DNA of 64,000 nucleotides. It comes from Mesostigma viride (lineage: Eukaryota; Streptophyta; Mesostigmatophyceae; Mesostigmatales; Mesostigmataceae). Positions 1-10,738 of the stretch are shown here, one piece after another; position 1 is the stretch's first letter; each line of letters begins with the position of its first letter. The stretch covers positions 9,627,101-9,691,100 of the forward strand of contig RPFO01000065.1 of assembly GCA_009746045.1 (NCBI GenBank), read 5' to 3'. Position numbers and translations under genes: made by a program. The notes below the pieces were generated by a model. That model made no database searches. It was not told the origin of the DNA and saw only the letters and a program-made list of their open reading frames with translations.

Positions 1-868
1 GAGAATGGTAGTGAATATGTTAGTAGGGAAGCTTCGGTACTAGTTCTGCCATGCAATGCCAGTTTCTTCTCTGAATGCCTTGTTATGGGAGCCCTTGATC
101 GCCAGTGTGCAGATAGCCATCAGCCAGCGCGGCGCGTCAGTGGAATACATAATAACTGGTTTTTAGCGGCCGTGTGGTGTGGGTGTGCTGGCTATGCAGC
201 TGATCAAGACTGAGGCATTCTGCCCGCTCTGATTGAATTTTATGCTAGCCCGTCACGGCCATTGTGTGACCTTTGATCTCTTGAGTTTCTTGCCAGAAGT
301 GGCAGGTTTGCGCATGCATGGCAGCCAGGGTGGGCAGTTGCTCTATCTCCTTTTAAATCGATCAAAACGAATTAGCTTCATGGCATTCGGATTCAGGTTA
401 GTGATTCAAGGTACAGATATCCGGTACTATCCAGGTATCAGTATGAGAGCCAGCATCAGGTATTGTTAATATTCCAGTTCACAGTAGTATCTTATCGTTA
501 ACACACCATGCTAATGAACAAGGTAGTGGTTATTCAGTGCTAATAGACAAGGTCTGGCAATGAGCACCTACCAACGCACGATGCTAATGACAAGGTCTGC
601 TAATGATTATTCAGGATCATATTAATCTTTCACAGCAGGTGTCAGGTTTGTTCAAGTTATCTGCTGATGACTATTCAAGTTCTACCTTATCTTTTCAAAA
701 ATGCTTTGAATGGTCACCCTGCGGGTCGCTTTGTGCGGTGGATTGCCCCTTTGAGTAGCCCTACCTCAAAACTTGGAATATTTATGACCGCAATGAGTTG
801 ATTTTCAAACCGCTACGATACAATAAAATGTGTGTGGAATGCCCCCATTCTGGCAGCGCCTACCTGTG
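1..868. other. No gene recognised
   Basis: AT-rich stretch with short degenerate repeats around the phrase GCTAATGA-ACAAGGT at about 510-600. I see no coding signal, RNA gene or transposon end that I can support. Confidence 0.5.
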
Positions 869-1463
869 CACCTACCTGGCGGCCAACATCGCGGCCCTGA
901 GAGCAGCAGACAGGGAGCGGGTGACGGGGGAAGTAAACACGGAGCGGTTGCTCAAGGCTGGCCAGTGCCTGCCCATTTTGCCCGTCGCGTCGAAGCGAGA
1001 TGGATGGCTACAATCGGGCAATCGAGAACCGAGAGCTGGGTCATTCTACCCCGTGTGTGACGCCACAAAGGGTGCGTCCGGGGGGGACGCCGCACCCAGG
1101 TATGCGGAGCCTTGCTCCGGGATGGCACCTGTCGCTTCCCGAAGGCGCCAGTTGTCAACAAGTCACTCCCTCCTTTTTACCACCTTTGTGGACCATCGAA
1201 AGGCACGTGTCTTTGCGAGTTCGGATGGTGCGGGGAGTATTGCGAGAGCAGACGAGGCAGAAGCAGTAAGTCAGCGATGAAGGCCTCACATGCTGCTGGT
1301 GGCGCTCGTGCCAGCCATGCTGGTCGTGCTTGTGGCGGGCTGCGCAGGCGGTTTGCGTGCGCGCTGCATCGCTACACGGGGGCAGCTTCAGGAGTTGCTG
1401 CGCAAGCGGGGGCCACCAGCAGGGGGGCGGTCATCCGGCGGTCGGACGGGTACAGCCCTCTAT
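869..1463 (+). CDS. Ectodomain/EGF/TM part of cyclase gene, frame-broken
   Basis: GC-rich block that reads as protein but changes frame several times. A stretch around 880-960 reads AANIAALRAADRERV. At 1179-1248 there is an EGF-like half-module: C-x5-C-x-C, then a GW-x-G-x2-C ending (GTCLCEFGWCGEYCE). At 1290-1350 there is a hydrophobic segment (LLVALVPAMLVVLVAG) followed by an Arg-rich stretch, as expected for a single transmembrane helix and its cytosolic flank. The next recognisable coding sequence is the first cyclase exon at 5194, so this is probably the extracellular and membrane part of the same receptor-like cyclase. A good donor (GTAAGT) lies at 1267, between the EGF and TM frames, but I cannot find a convincing acceptor. 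Frame changes mean decay, unresolved introns or sequence indels. Confidence 0.4.
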
Positions 1464-2003
1464 TTTGTCATGCATTGTTTCATAGCAAGAATAATGATAG
1501 AGTTTTATCTGCAGGTAGCACAGACTTTGTTGCCTCGCGCATCGTATTATGCTTAGTATCCCATGTTCGTGCATCAGCAACAATAATTAATAGCCCATTT
1601 AGTAACATGATTGGTTAGTATATTAAGAGCCTGTTTCAAGTCAGTGGAGTCCTAGAACTTATTTTTTTGGCCAATAGTGTTGTGCGGAGGTGTCCTTTCC
1701 ATTGGCCGCTACGTATATGAGGTATCTTGTGCGGAGTCACAAGCATGCCACGGGTCCTTTGGATTTATCGTCGCATTGATAATATGTGAGGCATTAGATA
1801 ACAAGTATCCAGATCATCATATAACCACTACGAGGCTATCATATCAGGATAGGACAATAGTGATGCAGGAGCAGATCTTCATGGACGGCCACTTACAAGG
1901 TGTCTGATACTGCGAATTATGTGCTCTCTATAATCCCTGTAAATTGTACAGTGCTACATAATAAAATGTTATAGTTCTAGTAAATATGCTATCTATAATC
2001 CAT
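1464..2003. other. No gene recognised
   Basis: AT-rich sequence between the TM block and the duplicated region. If the TM block and 5194 belong to one gene, this is intronic. No repeat or coding signal is seen. Confidence 0.4.
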
Positions 2004-2080
2004 GGAAAGCATACATGTGGACACTAATTGACATGCCCGGAGGCACGCCGTTCAAGGCCCTTCATGAAGTAACGTTGCCC
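2004..2080 (+). repeat. Short direct repeat, copy 1
   Basis: A 77-base segment starting GGAAAGCATACATGTGGACA recurs at 2566-2638 with four single-base or two-base deletions and essentially no substitutions. Confidence 0.75.
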
Positions 2081-2112
2081 TAGAGGCAACCAGACAAGGG
2101 TGGGTGGGTGGG

Positions 2113-2513
2113 GAGCAAAGAAAAGGCCGACAAAACCAGCCAGAGCGGCTTTTATCGCAAAACCTCCCTTATCCCTAGCTAACTCACATCATAAACCCTT
2201 ATGTTAGTGGATGCTAGTAGACGCTAACCGTACAACCGGGGGTAGAATATCCGAATCTGCCGGCTAGTATAAATAATGCGTAGGTTGTTCTTTTCAGGGG
2301 CACTGCACCTCACGCCCCGTTCCGCCCGGTATAATCAACCCAAGCGCGGAACGCACATTTTATTTAATTCATTTTTCAACCATGCATATATTGCATCTAC
2401 TAATCACAAAAGCTCTAGCCAAACAGCTACGAGAAACATGCGACCTATAAGCGCTCATCCAGCGGCCTCTTGTTCCGCATTCACGTATAAAAACTCCGTT
2501 CAAAGAACCCGAT
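2113..2513 (+). repeat. Deletion-laden duplicate of 3475-3894
   Basis: This 401-bp segment matches 3475-3894 along its whole length but is 19 bp shorter. The differences are almost all single-base deletions spread evenly, for example GTTAGTGG against GTTTAGTGG, CCGAATC against CCCGAATC, and AGTATAAAT against AGTATTAAAT. It runs straight into the second copy of the short repeat (2566-2638), which shows the same deletion pattern. No coding function is evident in either copy. Confidence 0.8.
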
Positions 2514-2565
2514 TCATGTCCACGTTAGCTCCCACAAAACCAGCATCTTCATTAAAACAATAAGT

Positions 2566-2638
2566 GGAAGCATACATGTACACTAATTGACATGCCCGGA
2601 GGCACGCCGTTCAAGGCCCTTCATGAAGTACGTTGCCC
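2566..2638 (+). repeat. Short direct repeat, copy 2 (deletion-laden)
   Basis: Matches 2004-2080 with small deletions only (GTGGACA to GTACA, AGTAACG to AGTACG). It continues into sequence not present after copy 1. Confidence 0.75.
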
Positions 2639-3474
2639 AATCACCCCCGCCTGGCCTTCCCTTGAAGCCGCACTCCACCTTGCTCGTTGTCACAAGTGAC
2701 CGCCCTGCCGCAAAACGGGAGCCCCCCCACATCGGGAGGCGTGTGCCCGGCGGCTGTGGATGCATGGCCAGGCCCAAAAAGGCCCAGCGCATTTGCACTG
2801 CGATTGCGCACGGCCAGCCTATCATGACCCCTCTCGGGGCCCCGAGTCGGTACCGCTATGGCCGTCTCCCCATAGACCCGGGGTGCTTCGAGAAAAAACG
2901 TGGACCTAGCCCAGGCCCCGCCAGCCCGGATGCCCGAGGCCACAGCCCCAGGCACCTGGCTGAACGAGAGTCCGTTCAGCCAAGACCGCATTCCCCCCCG
3001 AGGTTTCTATGCGTGGGGAAAAAATTTCTAGCTTAGACGCTTTTCCCATCGCCGTCCCCAGCCCCAACCACCCCCCCCTCGGCGGAAGGCAATTGCAAAG
3101 TTTGCTGGCCAGCAGCAATTTCCGAAGAAAAAGCCGCAGGCCGCGGACCGAGACACGGGTCGCCAGTGCCAGCCATCCGGCTCCAACCCGGGGTGCAAGC
3201 ATCCCCAGGTACGGAGCACCAGCTCGCGCACTGGGCCGACCAAGCGACAGTTGAGCACCTGTCACGGCATCCGGCCCACCAAAGACCCCAAGCTGGGGAA
3301 AAGGTGCGGACCGGAGGTAATCTTTTTCTTTTCTTTTAGTTAACCGGGCGAGGAACTACGCCTGGCCGGTTAACAACTGGAAGTCTCACCACTGGCCAAG
3401 TGGCCAGTGCAACCAGTGCTTTTGGGATTTTGCTCCGCAGCACCCATAGCTGCGGCTGCCGCCGCAACGACAAC
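2639..3474. other. GC-rich segment, no gene recognised
   Basis: C-rich, with open frames on both strands but no recognisable domain and no repeat elsewhere in the window. It lies between the two copies of the duplicated segment. Confidence 0.4.
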
Positions 3475-3894
3475 GAGCAAAGAAAGAGGCCGACAAAACC
3501 AGCCAGAGCGGCTTTTAGTCGCAAAACCTCCCTTATCCCTAGCTAACTGACATCATTAAACCCTTATGTTTAGTGGATGCTAGTAAGACGCTAACCGTAC
3601 AGACCGGGGGTAGAATATCCCGAATCTGCACGGCTAGTATTAAATAATGCGTAGGTTGTTCTTTTCAGGGGCACTGCACCTCACGCCCCGTTCCGCCCGG
3701 GTATAATCAACCCAAGCGCGGAACGCACATTTTATTTAATTCATTTTTCAACCATGCACTATATTGCATCTACTAATCACAAAAGCTCTAGCCAAACAGC
3801 TACGAGTAAACACTGCGACCTATAAGCCGCTCATCCAGCGGCCTCTTGTTCCCGCATTCACGTATAGAAGAAACTCCGTTCAAAGAACCCCGAT
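3475..3894 (+). repeat. Intact copy of duplicated segment
   Basis: The longer partner of 2113-2513. After the shared end (CAAAGAACCCCGAT) the two copies diverge completely. Confidence 0.8.
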
Positions 3895-4938
3895 AGTACC
3901 AATAAAGTGTATCGTATTAATGCATATGCGATTTTCTATTGTCCAGGTCATTCGCGTGCGTCTGTTTTTTAAATACCCTGCCCGGGATAACATCTGGCTA
4001 TGTGGGAATTCTTCTGCGCCGCTATGTGGGTATCTTCGAGCTGCTGTGGGGCGCGGCTGGGGAAAGAATTCTTTTATATGTCTTGCGGCGCGGGTGGGGA
4101 AGGATGGCATCAATTCAATTTATTTTTTTGATTCTCTTTGTAGTGCAGACGTCATGGCATGGTTGAAGATTGGCGAGCCGCAAGCTTTTGTGGACCCATA
4201 GATAGTCAACCCTTGGTGGGGTCTGGTTGACATAAATGTGAACCACTGATGCAGCACCTTTACTGTAGTTAAAAACAGTTTCTCAGCCCACTTTAAAGTC
4301 CTGGCTAGAGGGGCTGTGTCATGCATCTCGTCCAGCTGACGTACAAAATGCTTTGTTGTGCCTGCGCCGATCGTACCATTGCTATATATGGATTCACTGT
4401 CAGCGGATGATGATGTGCCAAGGGCACAGGGGTTGCTTGTGTTGAGCTGCGTAACGGCAGCGGGGGGATTGTGACGACCGCTAGCAGCTGAATGGAACAG
4501 GGGCTCGTGACTGACTGTGGGGCTTTTTTAACGTTGCCTAAGTTGAATCTGTGTTGGCGCATCGAGGAATTGCCATTTTTTGATTCAAGCAGCCAATTTT
4601 TTATTCACACGCTGTGCGCAAGTTAGCATGCGCAGAGACCTTCAGGGGGAGGGCTTGGTGGCTTGAAACGTGTCCATTGGTGCGGGATGGGTAAAGCAAG
4701 GATCCTATGCTATCCTTCCATTACATAGGGTGAAGGGTGAGGGCGCTAAGTGGCGGGGCATGGAAGAGGAGGAGGCGTCTGGGCGTTTTACTGAAAAGTT
4801 AAATTGCCCCCATTAACTGTTTGGTTGCTAAGTTGCCGCACAATGTGCACCAATGAAGTAGCTTGCATTGCACACGCGATGCCTGTAAATGAGATGGCGA
4901 GGGATAGCCGCCCTCGCTGTTCTCTTATCTTATTATTT
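3895..4938. other. No gene recognised
   Basis: Mixed-composition sequence. Short open frames are present on both strands but carry no motif I recognise. It is probably an intron if the 0.9-1.46 kb block belongs to the cyclase gene. Confidence 0.4.
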
Positions 4939-5142
4939 GTCCATCTCCTTGTTATGAATCCCATCTACCCCCCTTTCTGCCTCTGCCTGAAACAAAATGA
5001 TGGGGTCGCGCTCATTGCTATTCTCTTCCCTCATGTGACAGTCCATCTCCTTGTCATGAATCCCATCTACCCCCCTTTCTGCCTCTGCCTGAAACAAAAT
5101 GATGGGGTGATTGGGGTCACCCTCCTTGCTATTCTCTTCCAT
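4939..5142 (+). repeat. Two-copy 102-bp tandem repeat
   Basis: Unit starting GTCCATCTCCTTGTTATGAA at 4939 recurs at 5041, with a partial third start near 5147. It is pyrimidine-rich and ends just before the 3' splice site of the cyclase exon at 5194. Confidence 0.8.
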
Positions 5143-5193
5143 TGTTTGTCCTCCTCCTTATTAGTCCTATCTCCCTGCCTCTGTCTGCAACAG

Positions 5194-5267
5194 ACATCGA
5201 GGGCTCGACGTCCCTGTGGGAGTGGAACCCGGAGGTCATGAAGCGATCGCTGGCCATCCACCACAGA
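5194..5267 (+). CDS. Cyclase exon: domain 1 first metal motif
   Basis: Encodes (D)IEGSTSLWEWNPEV...SLAIHHR, the start of a class III adenylyl/guanylyl cyclase catalytic domain. The Asp of the F-T-D-I-x-G-S-T type motif is the first metal ligand. The exon is bounded by CTGCAACAG (acceptor) and GTGCGT (donor). The first codon needs one base (G) from the upstream exon to make the Asp. It joins in phase 0 to 6080, giving HHR-ATQVLRSLLPKYHGYE, which reads continuously like other algal cyclases. The exon immediately upstream, supplying the preceding beta strand, was not located; the TM block at 1290 ends with TGTALYFV, which resembles that strand, but the splice phase does not resolve cleanly. Confidence 0.8.
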
Positions 5268-6079
5268 GTGCGTGGGGCAGGCGGTCCCTGCTGGCTGTGA
5301 TACATGCATTACACTTAATTCTTTCAGCTTTTGGGGGGGGACCAATGTTCTGTTCACGGATCAGCTTTTCCTGGCTCGCTTGCTGGTTCAAATTATAGTG
5401 CTTGATCGTACCAAAGTATAGCATATGTGCTGAAGATTGCCGCGCTGTTGCACGTGGATCGCACCACCAGCTAAGAGAACTGAAGGAAATTGAAACTTGA
5501 TGGAAAGTACGCTCATGGTTGAATTTAAAAACAGTAAAGAAGAAACGTGGTGATGCATGTATTACTACATGCCTGGCTGCCAGGTGATGGGCATGCTTCT
5601 GCCCTACTGTATTACCAATGTAATAAATAAAAATCATAACAACAGATATTACCATTTTTATGAAAATATTAACAATCATGATATTGTTATTGGCAAGATT
5701 TTTCAATCTCTTCTTTTCGTCTGTTCGTTTGGTTTGCTTGTTTCGCTTGTTTCCCTTGTTTCGCTTGTTTCGCTTGTTTCGCTTGTTTCGCTTGTTTCGC
5801 TTGTTACGCTTGTTTCGCTTGTTTCGCTTGTTACGCTTGTTTCGCTTGTTTTGCTTGTTAATTCGCCTGTTTCGCTTGTTTCGCTTGTTTCGCTTGTTTC
5901 GCTTGTTTCGCTTGTTTCGCTTGTTTCACTTGTTTCGCTTGTTTCGCTTGTTTCGCTTGTTTCGCTTGTTTCGCTTGTTTCGCTTGTTTCGCTTGTTTCG
6001 CTTGTTTCGCTTGTTTCGTTTGTTGTGTTCGTTCCATTGGTTGGGTTGGTTTCGTTGGTTTCGTTTGTTACGTTTGGAG
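5268..6079 (+). other. Cyclase intron (GT-AG)
   Basis: Starts GTGCGT and ends TTTGGAG. Removing it joins the two exons in phase 0. Its 3' half is almost entirely the TTGTTTCGC minisatellite. Confidence 0.75.
5721..6024 (+). repeat. (TTGTTTCGC)n minisatellite
   Basis: More than 30 tandem copies of a 9-bp unit with occasional variants (TTGTTACGC, TTGTTTCCC). It is translatable in all frames as (RLF)n, (SLV)n or, on the other strand, (NKR)n, so apparent ORFs here are artefacts. It ends about 55 bp before the splice acceptor at 6079 and forms an extreme polypyrimidine-like tract. Confidence 0.95.
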
Positions 6080-7242
6080 GCCACGCAGGTGCTCCGCTCC
6101 CTCCTGCCCAAGTATCACGGCTATGAGTCCGACACGGAGGGTGACTCCTTCTCCCTCATCTTCCACGACGCCATCGACGCGCTCGGGTGGGCCATGGAGG
6201 TGCAGCGGCAGCTGCTCTTCCCCGCAGGGTCCCTGGGAGTGCCCGGCGGCGTGCCGCCTTCCAACCCCTCCTCCACCGGGCTTTCCGGGCTCCAGCACAA
6301 TGGGGGCCCCTTGGTGGCGTTCTTGGAAGGCAGCAGCGTCAGCCACACGGGGACATCGGGCAGCGCGGGCAGCGGCACGGCGTCCGGGTCACACAGCAGC
6401 GGTCAGTCCACTGTGGAGCTAATACCGACAACCGCCACCAGCAGCTACCAGCTAGTGCCCACAACCAGCAGCCGCCACGTGGTCCCCGTGGCAACAGGTA
6501 GCGGCGACGTGGCGATGAGCAGGGGCATGGCAACAGGTGGCAGCCAGGCGGTGCCTACAGCCAGCAGCCAGCAATTAGCACATCCCGCCAGGAGTGGCCA
6601 GCAGGTCATGCCGACAGGCCACACTCATGACCTTTTGCCAGGCTCGGGGAGCACCCGCCACGAAGAGCTGGTGCCGGCGGGTAGCAATGGTCAGATTGTG
6701 CTGGCGGGCTTGAGCAGTCATCAGCTGGTCCCGGCGGCGACAGGTGGCTTCTGCTGTGAGGGGTGCCAGCGGGCAGCACTGGCCAGTCTACTGTCGTGCC
6801 CGTGGCTGGGGGAGAGTCGAAGACCATCTTGTGCCGGCGGAGAGAATCAACTCTGAGAATCACCAGCTTGTGCTGGCGAGTAGCAGGGCCTCATTTATAC
6901 TGCCAGCGGGGAGTAGGGCAAGTCTCAGCTGCGGGGTGACCGATTGGCCGCCCGAGCTGCTCCTGTTTGAGGCGTGTCAGGAGGTTGCTGATCCCAGGGA
7001 GGGCTGCGTGATCTACCGCGGCCTGCGCGTGCGCATGGGCATCCATACGGGAGTGCCGGACGCATGTATCATGCACCCGAACGGTCGCCAGCATTACCAG
7101 GGCGAGGTGGTGGAGATGACCAAGGCCATCGTTGGGGCGGCCATGTTGGGCGGGCAGGTGTTGATGTCCATGGCGGCGTGGCGTTCGTTGGGCACGCACA
7201 TGCGCAACGTCGTATGCCACCACATGGGCCTGCACGAGGTGG
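6080..7242 (+). CDS. Cyclase exon: rest of domain 1 with large insert
   Basis: Reads ATQVLRSLLPKYHGYESDTE then GDSFSLIFHDAIDALGWAME: the second metal Asp is in TEGDSF. After LLFPAG (about 6230) comes a low-complexity Ser/Thr/Gly-rich insert of about 200 residues with repeated QLVP-type phrases, to about 6930. The fold then resumes with DWPPELLLFEACQEV, GLRVRMGIHTG and, near 7105-7170, YQGEVVEMTKAIVGAAMLGGQ. At the position of the catalytic Asn-x3-Arg this domain has Glu and Ala, so it lacks the transition-state residues. The reading frame changes about twice between 6740 and 6860, inside the insert; this may be a missed intron, a sequence indel or decay. The exon ends HHMGLHEV-G at a GTGAGT donor (7243). 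Confidence 0.75.
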
Positions 7243-7252
7243 GTGAGTGAAG

Positions 7253-7569
7253 GCCACGAATGAGGGTCTATAGTTAATTAATCAATTACATGAGCCACAA
7301 ATGAAGGTCTGTACGTAGTTATAAACTAATCAATTGCCTGAGCCACAAATGAGGGTCTATATAGTTAACTAATCAATTACATGAGCCACGAATGAGGGTC
7401 TATAGTTAACAAATCTATTACATGAGCCACGAATGAGGGTCTATAGTTAACAAATCAATTACATGAGCCACGAGTGAGGATCTATAGTTAACTAACCAAT
7501 TACATGAGCCACGAATGAGGGTCTATAGTTAACTAACCAATTACACAAGCCACGAATGACGGTCTATAG
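7253..7569 (+). repeat. 41-bp minisatellite, left block
   Basis: About eight imperfect tandem copies of a unit CATGAGCCACGAATGAGGGT followed by CTATAGTTAACTAATCAATTA. It lies in the intron after the domain 1 exon and continues at 8904 on the far side of an inserted inverted-repeat element. Confidence 0.9.
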
Positions 7570-7570
7570 T

Positions 7571-8903
7571 TAGTCCGCTGACCCATTTTTGGCACTTTCA
7601 TACCCCTGAAAATGAAAAAAATCATAACTCACAGGCCACAACTCCAAATACCCCAACCAAGATGCTAGGAGTATCTACACTTCAAGGGCTTTCAGAATAT
7701 GCAATAATACCTGGGCTTTATCAAAGCATTTGGATGATAGCTTCAGTCAAAGTTGGCCAAAAGACGATCTTTTTTCCCCAAGGAAAAGTCTACCCCACCC
7801 TAACTTCCCAGGGAGGGCAGGGAATCTCAATAACAACATTGGACAACTTAGTTGGATAGTCCAATGGTGGTTTCCTTGGGTCAGACCACCCGGATAACCC
7901 ATTACCCCTATAAAACGTGCTCATACATGTGTGTGGGTTACGCGCGTGTAAACAGCTATCTATGACATGCAACACAATAATGCATTATAACAAGCTATCA
8001 AAGGCTGCCAAAAGTGCTGGAATACAAACACGTTGCCTACCTGCACTGACGGAGTGGTATACTCCAAAGAAATGCCAAAAACTGGGCACTTTCAGGGCTA
8101 ATACCACTCTTTACAACAGGCATGGAACTTGCTGAAATATGCATGGATAAAATCGTCATTTATAATGCATGGGATACATATTCCGCTGCAAACATCTCGC
8201 AAATACGTTGTCTTACCTGGCTCGTTCATGCCCTACCCGGATTCCGCTGGCCGGGACCCTCATATCTCACACATACTGATGCTCTACATTCAAAGGCCGC
8301 AATAGCCGCATACTTCATGATCCGCCATGACTACCAGGTCGATGTTCCGTGCAAAGATGGCTACTAAACTAGTCCGCATTCTCAGCAAACGCTGCAGCTG
8401 ACGTCCCATACCCAAACTGGATGCCCGGGCTGGCGCAGATTGCCCGGCCATAGGGAGAAAATCGACCTATGATAAGCTATGACTCATCTGGAACTGACGA
8501 CCAGGAAAGCTATATTTTCCTACCTGTATTTTCCCAACCCTATAAATCTGGCCGTGCCTGACCTACGAAAATCATGCATCGTCATTCTGAGCAACATTCT
8601 GAACCGTTTCAAGCCGTGAGACGCAAAAATTTCGTAACAGCGGCACGTTGGCAGCCATATCTCATTACGCGCGCGCGCGAGCGAAAATTTCCCGCCAAAG
8701 TCACGTGATACATTCTCAATGCACGTTGTAATTACCAGGCTATGGCGAATATTACCCCCAAACCTATTCATCACCTTCGTCCCTAAGTGTTCCCGGACCC
8801 ACCGGACCACTGACATCCGTCACTAGTGGCGCGGCGCTCTCGGCGCGGCGCGAAACTCGACCGTTAGTCAAACCCCCCGACAGGTCGGGGGGTTAACGGA
8901 CTA
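7571..8903. mobile_element. Inverted-repeat insertion inside the minisatellite
   Basis: The minisatellite is interrupted by 1.33 kb of unrelated sequence beginning TAGTCCGCTGACC and ending GGTTAACGGACTA, a short imperfect inverted repeat (TTAGTCCG arms). The last 30 bases contain the hairpin CCCCCCGAC-A-GGTCGGGGGG. The flanks fit a TA target duplication. No transposase frame is visible, so it is a non-autonomous element. The family is not identified. Confidence 0.6.
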
Positions 8904-9270
8904 ATCAATTACATGAGCCACGAATGAGGGTCTATAGTTAATTAACTAATCAATTACATGAGCCAGTGACGGACGAAGGTCTATAGTTCATTAATCAATT
9001 ACATGAGCCACGAATGACGGTCTATAGTTAACTAATCGATTACATGAGCCACGAGTGAGGGTCTATAGTTAACTAATCAATTTCATGAGCCACGAACGAA
9101 GGTCTATAGTTCATTAATCAATTACATGAGTTGCGAGTGAGGGCCTTTAGTTATCTAATCAATTACATGAGCCGCGAGTGAGGGCCTTTAGTTATCTAAT
9201 CAATTACATGAGCCACGAGTGAGGGTCTATATAGTAAACTCATCAATTACATGAGCCACTCATGAAGGTC
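8904..9270 (+). repeat. 41-bp minisatellite, right block
   Basis: About nine further copies of the unit seen at 7253-7569, with more sequence variation (GAGTGAGGGCCTTTAGTTATC variants). Confidence 0.9.
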
Positions 9271-9456
9271 TTGTAAATTTGCCCAATTATAACGTTCCTG
9301 CATGTGACCGCCAGCTCTTGGCCACCATTATGTTCCTGCATGAAGTGGAGAGATAGCGGAAATACTGGTAAAGTTAGTCACTGGCTAATGGTTAAGTTAA
9401 TCACAGTCTGGCTAATGGCTAAGTTAATCACATTTCATGGGCTATCAACTAAGGTA

Positions 9457-10594
9457 CAGTCATTACCGCGTTAAGACTACAATACGGTTCCTAGGAGACG
9501 CGAAATGAGTGAGAATGTTACCCGAGCGGTAACGAGGATTCGCACCGTTGATTTAACACATGTTTCTTTTTTTTGCGCCATTTGGCGAGCATCGACTGGA
9601 CCTGAACCTAGCAGGGGGAATCATGCGGGGGAATCTTGCGGGGGAATCTTGCGGGGAAAAATTCCGAACGTGAATTTAGCGAAGTCCTACTACATTTTTC
9701 TTGGGTACACGGTACTACAGTTTCGTCACTGACAATTTTCTCTAGTTGCGTTGGTGTTTCGTACGTTCCGCTGAAATTTTCGTGTTCAGTGCCCAGATCA
9801 CAATTTGATCCGGGCGCAAAATGATTGGCTGTACGGTACGAACCAAAAACGAAATTTTAGTATCTAAGTTCCGCATCGCTTTCTGAATTTGCCCCGGAGG
9901 CCCCGGGGCACTTTCCCCGCTGAAAAAGGTGTCCGCGGAAGCGTATTGTAGTCGGCATTTCTTAAGGTTGCGTTACCGCGTTAAGTTGCGACGCCGGTAA
10001 GTTTGGCGCCGTATACCTCACGGCCCACCTTTTGGCAAAATATCTGGCCTGAAAAATGGATTGAGGCAATATTGATGCTGCAGCTGGATCGGGCTTGACG
10101 AGAGCTGTCGATTGCCGTATAGAAGTCCGTCAGAGGAGGGAGGGGGTGGGCTGCTAGCCTAATTCTACCATTAAGGTTACGTACCCGCGTTAAGTTGCGT
10201 TACCGCGTTAAGTTGCGACGCCAAGTTTAAGGCGGCGATCGCCGGCAACTTAACGCGGTAATGAATTAAGGTTGCGTATTGTAGTGCGTTTCTTAAGGTT
10301 GCGTTACCGCGTTAAGTTGCGACGCCGGTAAGTTTGGCGCCGTATACCTCACGGCCCACCTTTTGGCAAAATATCTGGCCTGAAAAATGGATTGAGGCAA
10401 TATTGATGCTGCAGCTGGATCGGGCTTGACGAGAGCTGTCGATTGCCGTATAGAAGTCCGTCAGAGGAGGGAGGGGGTGGGCTGCTAGCCTAATTCTACC
10501 ATTAAGGTTACGTACCCGCGTTAAGTTGCGTTACCGCGTTAAGTTGCGACGCCAAGTTTAAGGCGGCGATCGCAACTTAACGCGGTAATGACTG
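9457..10594. mobile_element. TA-flanked inverted-repeat element (MITE-like), copy 1
   Basis: Starts CAGTCATTACCGCGTTAAG and ends with its inverse, flanked on both sides by TA (9455-9456, 10595-10596). CAGT ends with a TA duplication resemble Tc1/mariner-type elements. The interior contains an approximately 310-bp tandem duplication (about 9950-10255 and 10262-10575) that itself carries CGCGTTAAG arms. No transposase is seen. A relative sits at 23730-24663. Confidence 0.85.
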
Positions 10595-10738
10595 TATAGC
10601 TTTGGTCGCCGTCAGTTCTCCATCCCCATGGGTGCATGGTTGCATGGCTTCACAGTCGCATGTTACATCATGTTGTCTGCCATCAGACACACCGTCGGAT
10701 GAGCAAACAAATCGCATGACCCGTAACACTTCCAAAAG

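Noticed and set aside
2583-3265. Multiple 80-150-codon frames on both strands
   Set aside because: C-rich composition makes stops rare. No domain is seen, and there is no consistent codon pattern in one frame.
5660-6070. Open frames rich in RLF, SLV or NKR repeats
   Set aside because: Products of the 9-bp TTGTTTCGC array, open on both strands. The array lies in an intron by the splice joins around it.
7253-9270. CRISPR-like regular repeats of about 41 bp
   Set aside because: Units are contiguous and vary throughout, with no constant repeat and unique spacer pattern, and the context is eukaryotic.
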